Below are positions 1 to 9,075 of a DNA stretch of 64,000 nucleotides, in pieces. Under the pieces are notes generated by a model. The model did not search any database. It saw only the letters and a program-made list of their open reading frames with translations, and was not told the DNA's origin. Each line of letters begins with the position of its first letter. The stretch's first letter is position 1. The DNA comes from Commensalibacter nepenthis. GTDB lineage: Bacteria > Pseudomonadota > Alphaproteobacteria > Acetobacterales > Acetobacteraceae. Location: NCBI RefSeq assembly GCF_029953305.1, contig NZ_JASBAN010000001.1, positions 372,001-436,000 of the forward strand, given 5' to 3'. Both the position numbers and the translations under genes were made by a program.

Positions 1-93
1 AAAGTAGTATTTAAATTGAAAAAACTTAACTTACAAACTTCAATCAAACATCTTCACTCTTTATCTTAACCGATCATTAGGCTTTTTTTATTT

Positions 94-3000
94 ATGTCTG
101 GACAAAGTAAACTTCTCGAAAAACTTCAACAACAAATCCTGCTATGTGATGGTGGCATGGGTTCGATCGTTCAAATGCTTGACCTTGATATCCAAAAAGA
201 TTTTTGGGGCAAGGAAAATTGTACCGAAGTCCTAAACTTATCCAGACCCGACCTTGTTCGCGATATCCATCGGCAATATTTCGAAGCAGGCGCAGATATG
301 GTGGAAACCAATTCCTTTGGCGGATCCACGATTACCCTTAGCGAATTTGACCTTCAAGACCAAACCTATGAAATCAACAAACGTGCTGCTGAAATTGCCC
401 ATGAAGCAGCGAATCTATTCAAAGATGGCAAGGAACGTTTTGTTGTTGGCTCTATTGGTCCAGGAACGCGCCTGCCCTCGCTTGGTAATGTTGCTTATGA
501 TCCATTGGAAGCTGCGATTGCAGAACAATGCCGTGGATTGATAGATGGCGGTGTTCACGGGTTTCTTATTGAAACATGTCAAGATCCACTGCAAATCAAA
601 GCCGCTGTAAATGCTGCTAAGCTCGCACAACGCGAAGCTAAAATATCCTTGCCTATATTCGTGCAAGTCACCATTGAAACCACAGGAACCTTGTTGGTTG
701 GCAGCGATATTGCCGCAGCTGCAACCATTATTGATGCGCTTGACGTGGATATGATGGGAATGAATTGCGGAACAGGTCCTCGCGAAATGGCCGAAGCAAT
801 CAAATGGCTGTCACAATATTGGCCTCGCCTGATCTCTATGCAGCCTAATGCTGGCTTGCCTGAATTATTGGACGGCAAGACCCATTATCCTTTATCCCCC
901 GAAGAAATGGGACATTGGATGGCACGATATATTGAGGAACAAAAAATCAATATGCTGGGCGGATGTTGTGGGACAAACCCTAATCATATCGCTGCGATGG
1001 ACAAAGTATTACGTGAAAGAGCGCAAAAAGAAGGTTCTGCGGATCGTCCTAAAACCATTCCACGCACGCATATTGCAGTACCTTCTGTTGCTAGCTTGTT
1101 CTCCTCTGTGCCTTTACGTCAAGAAAACAGTCTCTTTTCTATTGGTGAGCGTTGTAATGCTAATGGTTCCAAAAAATGGCGTGACTTACAAGCGGAACAG
1201 GATTGGGATGGATGCGTTACGATTGGACGTGAGCAGTTAAAAGAAGGCTCAAATGCACTTGATGTATGTATGGCGTTTGTAGGACGTGACGAAATTGCAG
1301 AAATGGGAGAAATTATCCCACGCTTTACCTCGTCTATTAATGCACCTTTGGTTATCGACTCTACGGGTACTGATGTTATTGAAGCCTGTTTGAAGTTACA
1401 TGGCGGAAAGCCTATTATTAACTCCATCAATTTCGAGGATGGCGAAGAGATTGCTGCCGAACGCATGGTATTGGCAAAAAAATTCGGTGCTGCCGTGGTT
1501 GCATTAACTATCGATGAAGTCGGCATGGCAAAAACGCCCGAGGATAAATTACGCATTGCTTCACGTTTGGTTGAATTTGCATGTGATCGTTATGGGTTAC
1601 CTCAATCAGATTTAATGATCGATCCCCTCACCTTTACTATTGCAACTGGCGTTGAGGATGATCGAAAACTGGGTTTATGGACTTTGGAAGGCATCAAAGC
1701 CATCCATGATAAATTCCCAGATATTCAAATTGTGCTTGGACTGTCTAATATTTCCTTTGGACTAAATCCTGCAGCTCGTGCAGTATTAAACTCTGTCTTC
1801 TTATATCATGCCCAACAAGCTGGCATGACTTCGGCGATTATTCACGTTTCAAAAATCCGCCCCATGCATCTAATTGACAAAGAAGAAGTCAAAGTCATGG
1901 AGGATTTAATTTTTGACCGCAGGACAGCTGACTATGATCCTTTAAAGAAAGTCTTAGAAATCTTTGCAGATCGTAAGGCTTCTCAGGCAGCAGCACGCCC
2001 CGTTGCTACGACAATCGAAGAACAACTGCATGATCGTATCGTTGATGGCAACCGTAAAGGGCTAGAAGAAGATTTAAACAAGGCAATGGAAAAATATGAG
2101 CCTTTGGAAATCATCAACACCTTACTCCTAAGTGGAATGAAAACGGTTGGCGAGCTGTTTGGTTCTGGTAAAATGCAGTTGCCTTTCGTTTTACAATCCG
2201 CTGAAACCATGAAAGCTGCGGTTTCTTTCCTTGAACCTTTTATGGAAAAAACCAGCGATGATACCAAAGGCACCATGGTTCTAGCGACTGTTAAGGGTGA
2301 TGTGCATGATATTGGCAAAAATTTAGTTGATATTATCCTTAGCAATAATGGCTTTAACGTTGTTAATTTAGGGATTAAAGTGCCTGTTGCGGATATGATT
2401 GTGGCTGCCAAAGAACATAAAGCCGATGCGATCGGTATGTCAGGGCTATTGGTCAAATCCACCGTTATTATGCGTGAAAACCTTGAAGAAATGGCAGAAC
2501 ACGGTTTGGATATTCCCGTATTATTAGGTGGTGCTGCCTTGACCCGTGCTTATGTCGAAGAAGATTGCTCCGAGGCTTATAGTAAAAATAATGGTTTGGT
2601 TGCCTATGCTCGAGATGCGTTTGATGGGCTAACCTTGATGGAAAAAATTGCTGCGAAAGATCTAGACAATTATATCGCAGCACAAAAAATCAAAAATAAA
2701 CGTCCCAAACGTAATGCTAAAAAAGAGAAAATTGAAGCTATTCCTTTAACCAAAGCAGAAGCCACTCAACGACGCAAAGAAATGGCACCTACTGAAGATG
2801 TCCCTACTCCACCTTTTTGGGGCGTAAAGAAATTAGAAGCCAAAATGAAAGCGATTTTGCCTTTTCTTAATGAGCGTTCTTTGTATCAACTCCAGTGGGG
2901 TATGAAAAAGCAAGGAAAAACATTGGAAGAGTTCCTTGAAAATGCCAAGACTGAGTTACGCCCAATCTTACATCGTTTAATTGAAGAGTGTGAAAAAGAA

Positions 3001-3588
3001 AATATTTTGCAACCCCAAGCTCTTTACGGTTATTGGAAGGCTGCTGCTTGTGGCGAAGATTTGATTTTATTTGATGAAGATGGTCAAACAGAACTTTGCC
3101 GTTTTGCATTACCCAGACAGCCTGGTGCCAATCGTTTTTGTTTGACTGATTTCGTTCATGATATTGATGATCCCGTGCGTGATGTCGTGGGGTTACAAGT
3201 TGTTACCGTAGGTCAACAAGCATCTGATACAACCCGTGTATGGTTCGAGGATAATCGCTATCAAGATTATCTGTATCTACATGGATTATCCGTTGAAATG
3301 ACAGAAGCTATGGCAGAATACACACACCAACGCATGCGCTCTGAATTAGGATATATGGGGGAAGATGATCCCGATATGAACCAATTATTAATGCAGGGCT
3401 ATCGTGGATCACGCTATTCTTTTGGGTATCCAGCTTGTCCCAATTTAGAAGATCAAAAACATATCTTAAAGCTATTAAAAGCCGAACAATTGGGTATTTC
3501 TCTATCTGATGAATGGCAATTACATCCAGAACAATCCACGTCTGCACTGGTGTTATTCCATCCAAAAGCAAAATATTTTATCGTCTAG
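94..3588 (+). CDS. metH: Cobalamin-dependent methionine synthase (MetH)
   Basis: Cytoplasmic enzyme that transfers a methyl group from methyltetrahydrofolate through cobalamin to homocysteine, giving methionine. The 1164 residues hold all four MetH modules. The homocysteine domain (about 1-310) has the zinc cysteines C225, C291 and C292 (NCGTGP, GGCCGTNP). The pterin domain is at about 345-610. The cobalamin cap and Rossmann domain (about 640-870) carry DVHDIGKN with axial ligand H738. The C-terminal reactivation domain, which binds S-adenosylmethionine, has GYPACP near residue 1110. The length is close to the roughly 1230 residues of E. coli MetH, so it is a complete one-polypeptide version. 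The ATG at 94 has no strong Shine-Dalgarno. The 93 bases upstream hold no riboswitch that I can recognise. Identification is secure. Confidence 0.97.
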   Translation: MSGQSKLLEKLQQQILLCDGGMGSIVQMLDLDIQKDFWGKENCTEVLNLSRPDLVRDIHRQYFEAGADMVETNSFGGSTITLSEFDLQDQTYEINKRAAEIAHEAANLFKDGKERFVVGSIGPGTRLPSLGNVAYDPLEAAIAEQCRGLIDGGVHGFLIETCQDPLQIKAAVNAAKLAQREAKISLPIFVQVTIETTGTLLVGSDIAAAATIIDALDVDMMGMNCGTGPREMAEAIKWLSQYWPRLISMQPNAGLPELLDGKTHYPLSPEEMGHWMARYIEEQKINMLGGCCGTNPNHIAAMDKVLRERAQKEGSADRPKTIPRTHIAVPSVASLFSSVPLRQENSLFSIGERCNANGSKKWRDLQAEQDWDGCVTIGREQLKEGSNALDVCMAFVGRDEIAEMGEIIPRFTSSINAPLVIDSTGTDVIEACLKLHGGKPIINSINFEDGEEIAAERMVLAKKFGAAVVALTIDEVGMAKTPEDKLRIASRLVEFACDRYGLPQSDLMIDPLTFTIATGVEDDRKLGLWTLEGIKAIHDKFPDIQIVLGLSNISFGLNPAARAVLNSVFLYHAQQAGMTSAIIHVSKIRPMHLIDKEEVKVMEDLIFDRRTADYDPLKKVLEIFADRKASQAAARPVATTIEEQLHDRIVDGNRKGLEEDLNKAMEKYEPLEIINTLLLSGMKTVGELFGSGKMQLPFVLQSAETMKAAVSFLEPFMEKTSDDTKGTMVLATVKGDVHDIGKNLVDIILSNNGFNVVNLGIKVPVADMIVAAKEHKADAIGMSGLLVKSTVIMRENLEEMAEHGLDIPVLLGGAALTRAYVEEDCSEAYSKNNGLVAYARDAFDGLTLMEKIAAKDLDNYIAAQKIKNKRPKRNAKKEKIEAIPLTKAEATQRRKEMAPTEDVPTPPFWGVKKLEAKMKAILPFLNERSLYQLQWGMKKQGKTLEEFLENAKTELRPILHRLIEECEKENILQPQALYGYWKAAACGEDLILFDEDGQTELCRFALPRQPGANRFCLTDFVHDIDDPVRDVVGLQVVTVGQQASDTTRVWFEDNRYQDYLYLHGLSVEMTEAMAEYTHQRMRSELGYMGEDDPDMNQLLMQGYRGSRYSFGYPACPNLEDQKHILKLLKAEQLGISLSDEWQLHPEQSTSALVLFHPKAKYFIV

Positions 3589-3849
3589 TAAAAATGAAAT
3601 AATTTAAACGATTTTCTCAAGCGATTTAAATTCAAAATATATTTACAGCCATTTTTAAAATTAAATCTAGTTGTAAATATATCATACTAGTAAATTATTA
3701 CTTTTAAAACAAATGATTATATCCACATAATAATACGTATCGTACCTATATAATCAAATAACTGGTATCTTTAAAAACAATACCTGTATTAAATAATACA
3801 AAATGATACTTAAATATATAACAAAAAGTAATAACTTAAGGGGTATATT

Positions 3850-5265
3850 ATGATTATTTATGAGGGCAAAGAACTATTTCTGCATCATCATGAAGGTAAT
3901 ACAGACTATATTATAATCTCATTTTTAGGAGCCCACGAAACTAATATAGCAAAAGAAACCTTTTTTCTTAAGCCTATTGTAGAGAAATATAATATATCTT
4001 GTTTAGGGATTACTCCTAAAGTAGATAATTATTATCTACATTCTGATATGCATGAAATTATTTCTTTGTGTAATGATATTACTAAAAATTACAAAAAAAT
4101 TATTCTTATTGGTCAGTCTGTGGCAGGCTATGCCGTAATAAAATACTCTAAACAACTAAATGCCGATGTTGTATTAGCCTTAGCACCAAGAGCGACGCTT
4201 GATCAAGAAATATGTACAGTAACAGACGAAACGGTAAAAATAGCATCAGCACTTACCCCTGAGCAAGTTAAAGAGACAACAATTAAAAAAGATGATTTGC
4301 AAGGGGAAATATTTATTGTATACGACCCCTTAAGTCGTTCACATTGGTTAGATAAAGAACATATTGGTTTATTAAAAGAACAAATCCCTCATGTAAATTT
4401 CATCGTTACTTATTTTACAGAACACCTCATCATTTTTCATCTACTAGGATCACAAGTATTTAAATCTATTATTGATTCTTTAGTTTCTGGAAATAAGCAA
4501 AATATTGTTCAAACTATCAACTACGTACGACGGCATCATATCACAAACATTGAATCCAAAGTTCTTTTGTTAACTGAAAAATATCCATATCTTATCTACA
4601 AAATGTTGACGAGCCAGTCCATGTCAAAGGTTAGAAATAACCACAGATTATTTAATAATAATACATTAATTTTAAAATTATGTTTCTGTTTAACAAATAA
4701 AGGATATCAACAAGAAAGCTCACAACTCTTACAAAGCATTTTTATTTCAAAAACTGGTAATTTGGAAAACTTCTTTAAACCAAATCAACAATTACGATGC
4801 CTGAATCCTTATCCATATCTTATAAGTTTCCATGGTAACTTCTTGGTTTATAATTACAACACAAATAAAGTCGAAACAGCTATTAATCTTGATGAAAAAC
4901 CTAACTGCGCGCCTATTCAGCTTTATAATCAAAATGGTAGAATAAAACTTGTATGTATCCATCATGGTTATCTGTTTGAGCTAGAATATTACGATAATAT
5001 GTCTTTTAATTTAACTAGCCTTACAAATGATCCTATACCCAATCAGATCAAATTAACATTTTCTGGTTACATGATATTTATCCATACTTCTGACAAAAAG
5101 CACTATATAGGGGTCAATGCTAATGGAAGTATACATTACGCAACAAAGCCACAAGGTTGGGAATCTTTTACTGCCATTCCAGCCATTTACTCTTCAGAAA
5201 ATACAAAGCAACATAGTTTATCTTTTAATGTGAATAATCATAATATCACCATATCTATTCAATAG
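3850..5265 (+). CDS. Unknown protein with alpha/beta-hydrolase-like N-terminus
   Basis: I do not recognise a named family. The first 200 or so residues look like an alpha/beta-hydrolase fold: alternating hydrophobic strands and a nucleophile-elbow-like GQSVAG with S90 (GxSxxG). Possible acid and histidine partners are not obvious, so catalysis is unproven. Residues about 200-310 look helical. Residues about 315-471 look beta-rich, with many Tyr, Asn and Gly. There is no signal peptide or membrane segment. The ATG at 3850 follows AAGGGG at about 3839-3844. The gene is markedly more AT-rich than metH and stands alone between AT-rich spacers, which hints at transfer. By loose analogy it could belong to surface-glycan or polysaccharide biology, but that is speculative. 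Confidence 0.75.
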   Translation: MIIYEGKELFLHHHEGNTDYIIISFLGAHETNIAKETFFLKPIVEKYNISCLGITPKVDNYYLHSDMHEIISLCNDITKNYKKIILIGQSVAGYAVIKYSKQLNADVVLALAPRATLDQEICTVTDETVKIASALTPEQVKETTIKKDDLQGEIFIVYDPLSRSHWLDKEHIGLLKEQIPHVNFIVTYFTEHLIIFHLLGSQVFKSIIDSLVSGNKQNIVQTINYVRRHHITNIESKVLLLTEKYPYLIYKMLTSQSMSKVRNNHRLFNNNTLILKLCFCLTNKGYQQESSQLLQSIFISKTGNLENFFKPNQQLRCLNPYPYLISFHGNFLVYNYNTNKVETAINLDEKPNCAPIQLYNQNGRIKLVCIHHGYLFELEYYDNMSFNLTSLTNDPIPNQIKLTFSGYMIFIHTSDKKHYIGVNANGSIHYATKPQGWESFTAIPAIYSSENTKQHSLSFNVNNHNITISIQ

Positions 5266-5692
5266 AATATAAATATAACTCAAAACCTACGATATAAATT
5301 TTGCTGATTGGGCTACAAAATCTGGTCAAATTTTACTATCGAGATAAGATGACGATAACGAATTTGCCTCAATAAATTGCCATGATGAATAATAGCCCAA
5401 ACCCACATTTTTTAACAATATCAATTTATTATATAATCGTATTAACATATTCTGATACTTGCAATAAATACAAAAAAACATATGAATATTGCTGCCACTA
5501 TCAGTGGATGTCCATTGCAAAATATATAATTGCATTATATCAAAATTTAATGGTATAATACTTGCGTTTTTGAATGCCGTTTTATTTTTAAAGCATTTCT
5601 ATTAATCGCTATTTACCATATTTTTATTTTATCTCGCATTATATATCCTCTCAAAAGTTATTATCACTCTTTTATTTAAGTGAGGTTTATCA
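5266..5692. other. 427-bp AT-rich intergenic region
   Basis: The spacer lies between the unknown protein and the Na/Pi cotransporter gene. The only signal I can support is a candidate extended -10 promoter at about 5530-5559, listed separately. The leftward 69-codon open frame inside it has no ribosome-binding site and no recognisable protein character, so I do not call it a gene. Confidence 0.6.
5530..5559 (+). promoter_or_regulatory. Candidate extended -10 promoter for the Na/Pi cotransporter gene
   Basis: The sequence TGGTATAAT at 5551-5559 matches an extended -10 element (TGnTATAAT). A poor -35-like TTGCAT lies at 5530-5535. Transcripts would have a leader of roughly 130 nt before the TTG start at 5693. 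The call rests on sequence match only. Confidence 0.45.
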
Positions 5693-7411
5693 TTGAATCT
5701 TGTTAATATCATTGATCTTGCCGGTAGTGTCGCCTTGTTATTATGGGGTGTGCATATGGTCCAAACAGGCGTACAGCGCGCTTTTGGTGCAAGGCTCAAT
5801 CTCATTTTATCGAAAACATTACGAAACAAAATTCAAGCTTTCTTTGCAGGTTTGGGCATTACTGCCGTTTTGCAATCATCCACAGCAACGGGATTAATGA
5901 TTACCAGCTTTGCTGCGAACGGAGTGATTGGGCTTCCTTCTGCCTTAGCAGTGATGCTAGGGGCAAATGTTGGAACAACTTTGATTGTTCAACTTTTATC
6001 GTTTGATGTCTCTCGTATCGCCCCATTATTCGTTCTAATTGGGGTGATGATGTTCAGACGATGGATGAATGCCGTGCGTGATTTGGGCAGATCATTCATT
6101 GGATTGGGATTGATTTTGATCTCTTTGCATCAATTCTTGGAAATCCTACAGCCTTATACCAACCAGCCTTCTTTGCGGATGATGCTGGGAAGCATCGCTG
6201 ACATGCCATTCATTTCGGTGTTAATTGCGCTAGTTTTAACATGGATTATGCATTCCTCTGTTGCTGTGGTTCTATTAATTGCTTCCTTTGCATCGCACAA
6301 TGTCATCTCACCAGAGACTGCTTTTGCAATGGTTATTGGTTCCAACATAGGAACCGCGTTGAACCCAGTGCTTGAAGGTGCTGGCAAAGATACCGTATCC
6401 AAACGCCTGCCTGTTGGTAACTTATTAAACCGTTTGATTGGTGCAGCGATCTGTCTGTTATTCCTGACACAAATAACCCATTGGCTGATTTATTATTATC
6501 CTGACATGAACAGATCGGTTGCCAATTTTCATACGTTTTTTAACATTGTTACAGCGGCTGTATTCTTACCCTTTTTGACCCCATATGCAGAGTTCCTGAA
6601 ACGCATTATGCCACGTCCAAAAGAAGAAAAAACAGAGGATCCATCCAAACCAATATATCTTGATAAATTAGCAATTAAACAATCCCCTATACTTGCAATT
6701 AGCAATGCGATCAGAGAATCTTTGCGTCTATGTGACTCCTTAGAAAAAATGCTCTATGGGGTGGATAACACCTTAAAAAGCAAAACCCCTCAAATCGCTA
6801 TTGAAGCACGAAGAGTAGACATTATTTTGGATAAATTAAGCAATTCCATCCAAAGTTATGTCACAGCACTGGATCCTGAATCTTTAAACTGCCATGAGTT
6901 AACACAAACGGAACGTATATTGACTTTTTGTACTCAAATCGCCAATGCCAGTGATGTCTTAGATCGCAATGTCTTACCCACAGTTCATAAAATGGCTAAA
7001 CAGCGGATTATATTGCCTGATGAAATGATGCAGCCGTTAAAAGATATGTTAAAACGGATGCACAAAAACTTGCGGATTGCTGCGATTTTGCTGATGAATG
7101 AAGATGAAACCATTGCCAGAAAACTTGCTGAGGAAAAAGATATTTTCAGAGAAACTGAGAATCAAGCCAACTCTATTTATTACCGCCGCTTGCGCGAGGA
7201 AAACACCAACAAAAAAACACAGATACTTTATGGTTCATTTATGTTGGAACTTGCGCGTGATTTAAAACGCACCAATACACATATCGTCGCATCAGCAGCT
7301 TATCCAGTGTTAGATCAATCGGGATTGTTGTTACCCAGTCGTCTACAACCTGAGGATGATGCAAATTTATCTGTAGACAAGGAGTTATCCAAAAGTGAAG
7401 ATAATGAATAA
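5693..7411 (+). CDS. Na/Pi cotransporter family protein with PhoU-like C-terminal domain
   Basis: Inner-membrane protein of the NptA/YjbB type, which moves phosphate with sodium. Residues about 1-310 hold many hydrophobic helices in two inverted repeats. Each repeat carries the family's QSSTA-type motif: LQSSTATGLM near residue 60 and a diverged MHSSVAVVLL near 187. Each is followed by a GANVGTT or GSNIGTA motif. Residues about 340-545 are helical and resemble PhoU, as expected for this subfamily. The only start fitting the reading frame and the family N-terminus is TTG at 5693, preceded by AAGTGAGG at 5678-5685; the next in-frame Met would delete the first helix. The gene runs in the same direction as the thiamine diphosphokinase gene 60 bp downstream. 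It could also be a phosphate exporter; direction is not visible in the sequence. Confidence 0.9.
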   Translation: MNLVNIIDLAGSVALLLWGVHMVQTGVQRAFGARLNLILSKTLRNKIQAFFAGLGITAVLQSSTATGLMITSFAANGVIGLPSALAVMLGANVGTTLIVQLLSFDVSRIAPLFVLIGVMMFRRWMNAVRDLGRSFIGLGLILISLHQFLEILQPYTNQPSLRMMLGSIADMPFISVLIALVLTWIMHSSVAVVLLIASFASHNVISPETAFAMVIGSNIGTALNPVLEGAGKDTVSKRLPVGNLLNRLIGAAICLLFLTQITHWLIYYYPDMNRSVANFHTFFNIVTAAVFLPFLTPYAEFLKRIMPRPKEEKTEDPSKPIYLDKLAIKQSPILAISNAIRESLRLCDSLEKMLYGVDNTLKSKTPQIAIEARRVDIILDKLSNSIQSYVTALDPESLNCHELTQTERILTFCTQIANASDVLDRNVLPTVHKMAKQRIILPDEMMQPLKDMLKRMHKNLRIAAILLMNEDETIARKLAEEKDIFRETENQANSIYYRRLREENTNKKTQILYGSFMLELARDLKRTNTHIVASAAYPVLDQSGLLLPSRLQPEDDANLSVDKELSKSEDNE

Positions 7412-7470
7412 TGATCTATTCACAGCTTCACATCATTTTATAGTTACAATTTCTTAACATATCTACTCTC

Positions 7471-8157
7471 ATGACCTCTAGTCCACCGCAGAAGAAACGC
7501 CATATGATATACTATCCTATGCCAACTGGAAAAAGCACTGCACAAACCATTATCCTTGCCAATGGTGATTTCCCTTGCCATCCTGTTCCCGTATCTATTT
7601 TACAGTATAATCAAGATAGGCTCGTCTGTTGTGATGGGGCTGCTAACCATTTATTTGATCATCATCTTACTGCACAGACCATTATCGGGGACGGCGATTC
7701 TTTATCATCTGAAAATCAGGCAAAATATCAAGATCAGTTTGTAAAGATATCAGAACAAAACACCAATGATCTGACCAAAGCCGTTCTGTTTTGCCAAAGT
7801 AAATCCATTCAATCTTTGATTATTTTGGGCGCAACAGGGAAAAGAGAAGATCATACCATTGCCAATATTGCCTTGTTAGTGGATTATTTATCAATAATTG
7901 AAACTGTCACAATGATTACTGACTTTGGTGTTTTCAATGCTATTCGACAATCGTCAAATTTTGAAAGCTATTCTGGACAACAAGTCTCTTTATTCAGCCC
8001 TTCCCCTACCCCGATTACCACAAAGAACTTGAAGTATCCTTTGGATAAACAAAGCCATACCTATTGGTGGCAAGGGACGTTAAACGAATCTTTGACGAAC
8101 GAATTTATAATTGAAGTTAATGAGGCCTTGATCGTTTATCGAGCATTTCAAGAATAA
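7471..8157 (+). CDS. thiN: Thiamine diphosphokinase
   Basis: Cytoplasmic kinase that transfers a pyrophosphate from ATP to thiamine, producing thiamine diphosphate. Diagnostic motifs are in order: CDGAANHL (54-61), GDGDS (73-77, the acidic metal/substrate site), NTNDLTKA (97-104) and GATGKREDH (120-128). The C-terminal half is the beta-sandwich thiamine-binding part. The first in-frame ATG is at 7471; ATGs at 7504 and 7519 would drop a charged, non-conserved lead and are equally possible starts. The product is TPP, the ligand of the riboswitch at about 33.6 kb in this window, so the two loci are functionally linked though distant. No riboswitch was seen upstream of this gene. Confidence 0.9.
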   Translation: MTSSPPQKKRHMIYYPMPTGKSTAQTIILANGDFPCHPVPVSILQYNQDRLVCCDGAANHLFDHHLTAQTIIGDGDSLSSENQAKYQDQFVKISEQNTNDLTKAVLFCQSKSIQSLIILGATGKREDHTIANIALLVDYLSIIETVTMITDFGVFNAIRQSSNFESYSGQQVSLFSPSPTPITTKNLKYPLDKQSHTYWWQGTLNESLTNEFIIEVNEALIVYRAFQE

Positions 8158-8373
8158 TTAACGCTCGTACAAAAAATAGCAAAATATTTTTTACCAAGAT
8201 TTGATTTTAAAACAATTATCCCTATCTATCATTCATCGAGCAAAATAACGATCAGGCAAATAACCAAGTTCTAGATATAACGAAAATAATTTATAACTAT
8301 CTATTGATATAAAGACAGTGTTTAATTATGAATATGTTTTACACACTTCATTAAAAAGGGATCTCTTAATAAA

Positions 8374-9018
8374 GTGCTAGATAATATGAACTGGATTGAT
8401 CTGGTTTGCCTTGGGGTGATTGTCCTAAGTGCTTTATCGGGATTAACCAGGGGCTTTACCCGAGAATTCATTGGTTTATTTGGATGGGTTGTTGCTGCAA
8501 GCCTTGCTAATCGTTGGTACCCTGATCTTGTGCCAAAGATCACCCCTTATATTAGCAATGAAACCCTCGCAGACATTGCATCATTTGCTATTATTTTTCT
8601 ATTATGTTGCATTGTCATCAACACCCTTGCGAATGTAATTGTCGGTCAGAATTCAACTCGTTTTTCTATATTAGGAAGGTTGGATCGAATTTTGGGGGCT
8701 GCCTGTGGCGCAGTAAAAGGTTTTGCCACGCTAGCGATTATTTATATTTTGGGTGGAATTATTTTCCCTGCTGCACAATGGCCTGATACGTTGCAAGAAA
8801 GCCAAATGGTTCCTTATGTTTATCAAGGAGCTGCCTATATCAATGAATTATTACCCAGCTCTATGCAAAGGGATATCGTTGTACCACAGGTAAAAACACC
8901 CAGAAGTTCTTATCCCGCAGATACAAACACGAACACCAATGTAATTACTGATCCAAATGCGCCTATGCCTGCCACTGGACAACAGAATACCAACCAAGGG
9001 ATTTCCCCTGATTATTAA
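8374..9018 (+). CDS. cvpA: CvpA family inner-membrane protein
   Basis: Small inner-membrane protein of the colicin V production family, with four hydrophobic segments in about residues 1-125. Typical features are NWIDLVCLGVI at the start, LTRGFTREF near residue 25 and LGRLDRILGAACG near residue 102. The C-terminal 60 residues are hydrophilic and low-complexity, rich in Asn, Thr and Pro. The annotated GTG at 8374 lies 13 nt after AAAAAGGG; the in-frame ATG at 8386 is an alternative start. Linkage to purF 57 bp downstream is the classic bacterial arrangement. CvpA has been tied to envelope homeostasis in several bacteria, but its molecular activity is not established. Confidence 0.88.
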   Translation: MLDNMNWIDLVCLGVIVLSALSGLTRGFTREFIGLFGWVVAASLANRWYPDLVPKITPYISNETLADIASFAIIFLLCCIVINTLANVIVGQNSTRFSILGRLDRILGAACGAVKGFATLAIIYILGGIIFPAAQWPDTLQESQMVPYVYQGAAYINELLPSSMQRDIVVPQVKTPRSSYPADTNTNTNVITDPNAPMPATGQQNTNQGISPDY

Positions 9019-9075
9019 GCTCATATTACTCTTTTACGATTATTTTGTTTTTCCCTTAACCACCACGGATTTATC

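Noticed and set aside
1-93. Possible SAM or B12 riboswitch upstream of metH
   Set aside because: None of the conserved motifs of these riboswitches is visible in the 93 bases available; the region before position 1 cannot be examined.
5326-5535. 69-codon leftward frame in the intergenic region before the Na/Pi cotransporter
   Set aside because: No start signals, AT-driven composition, and it would lie across the candidate promoter region.
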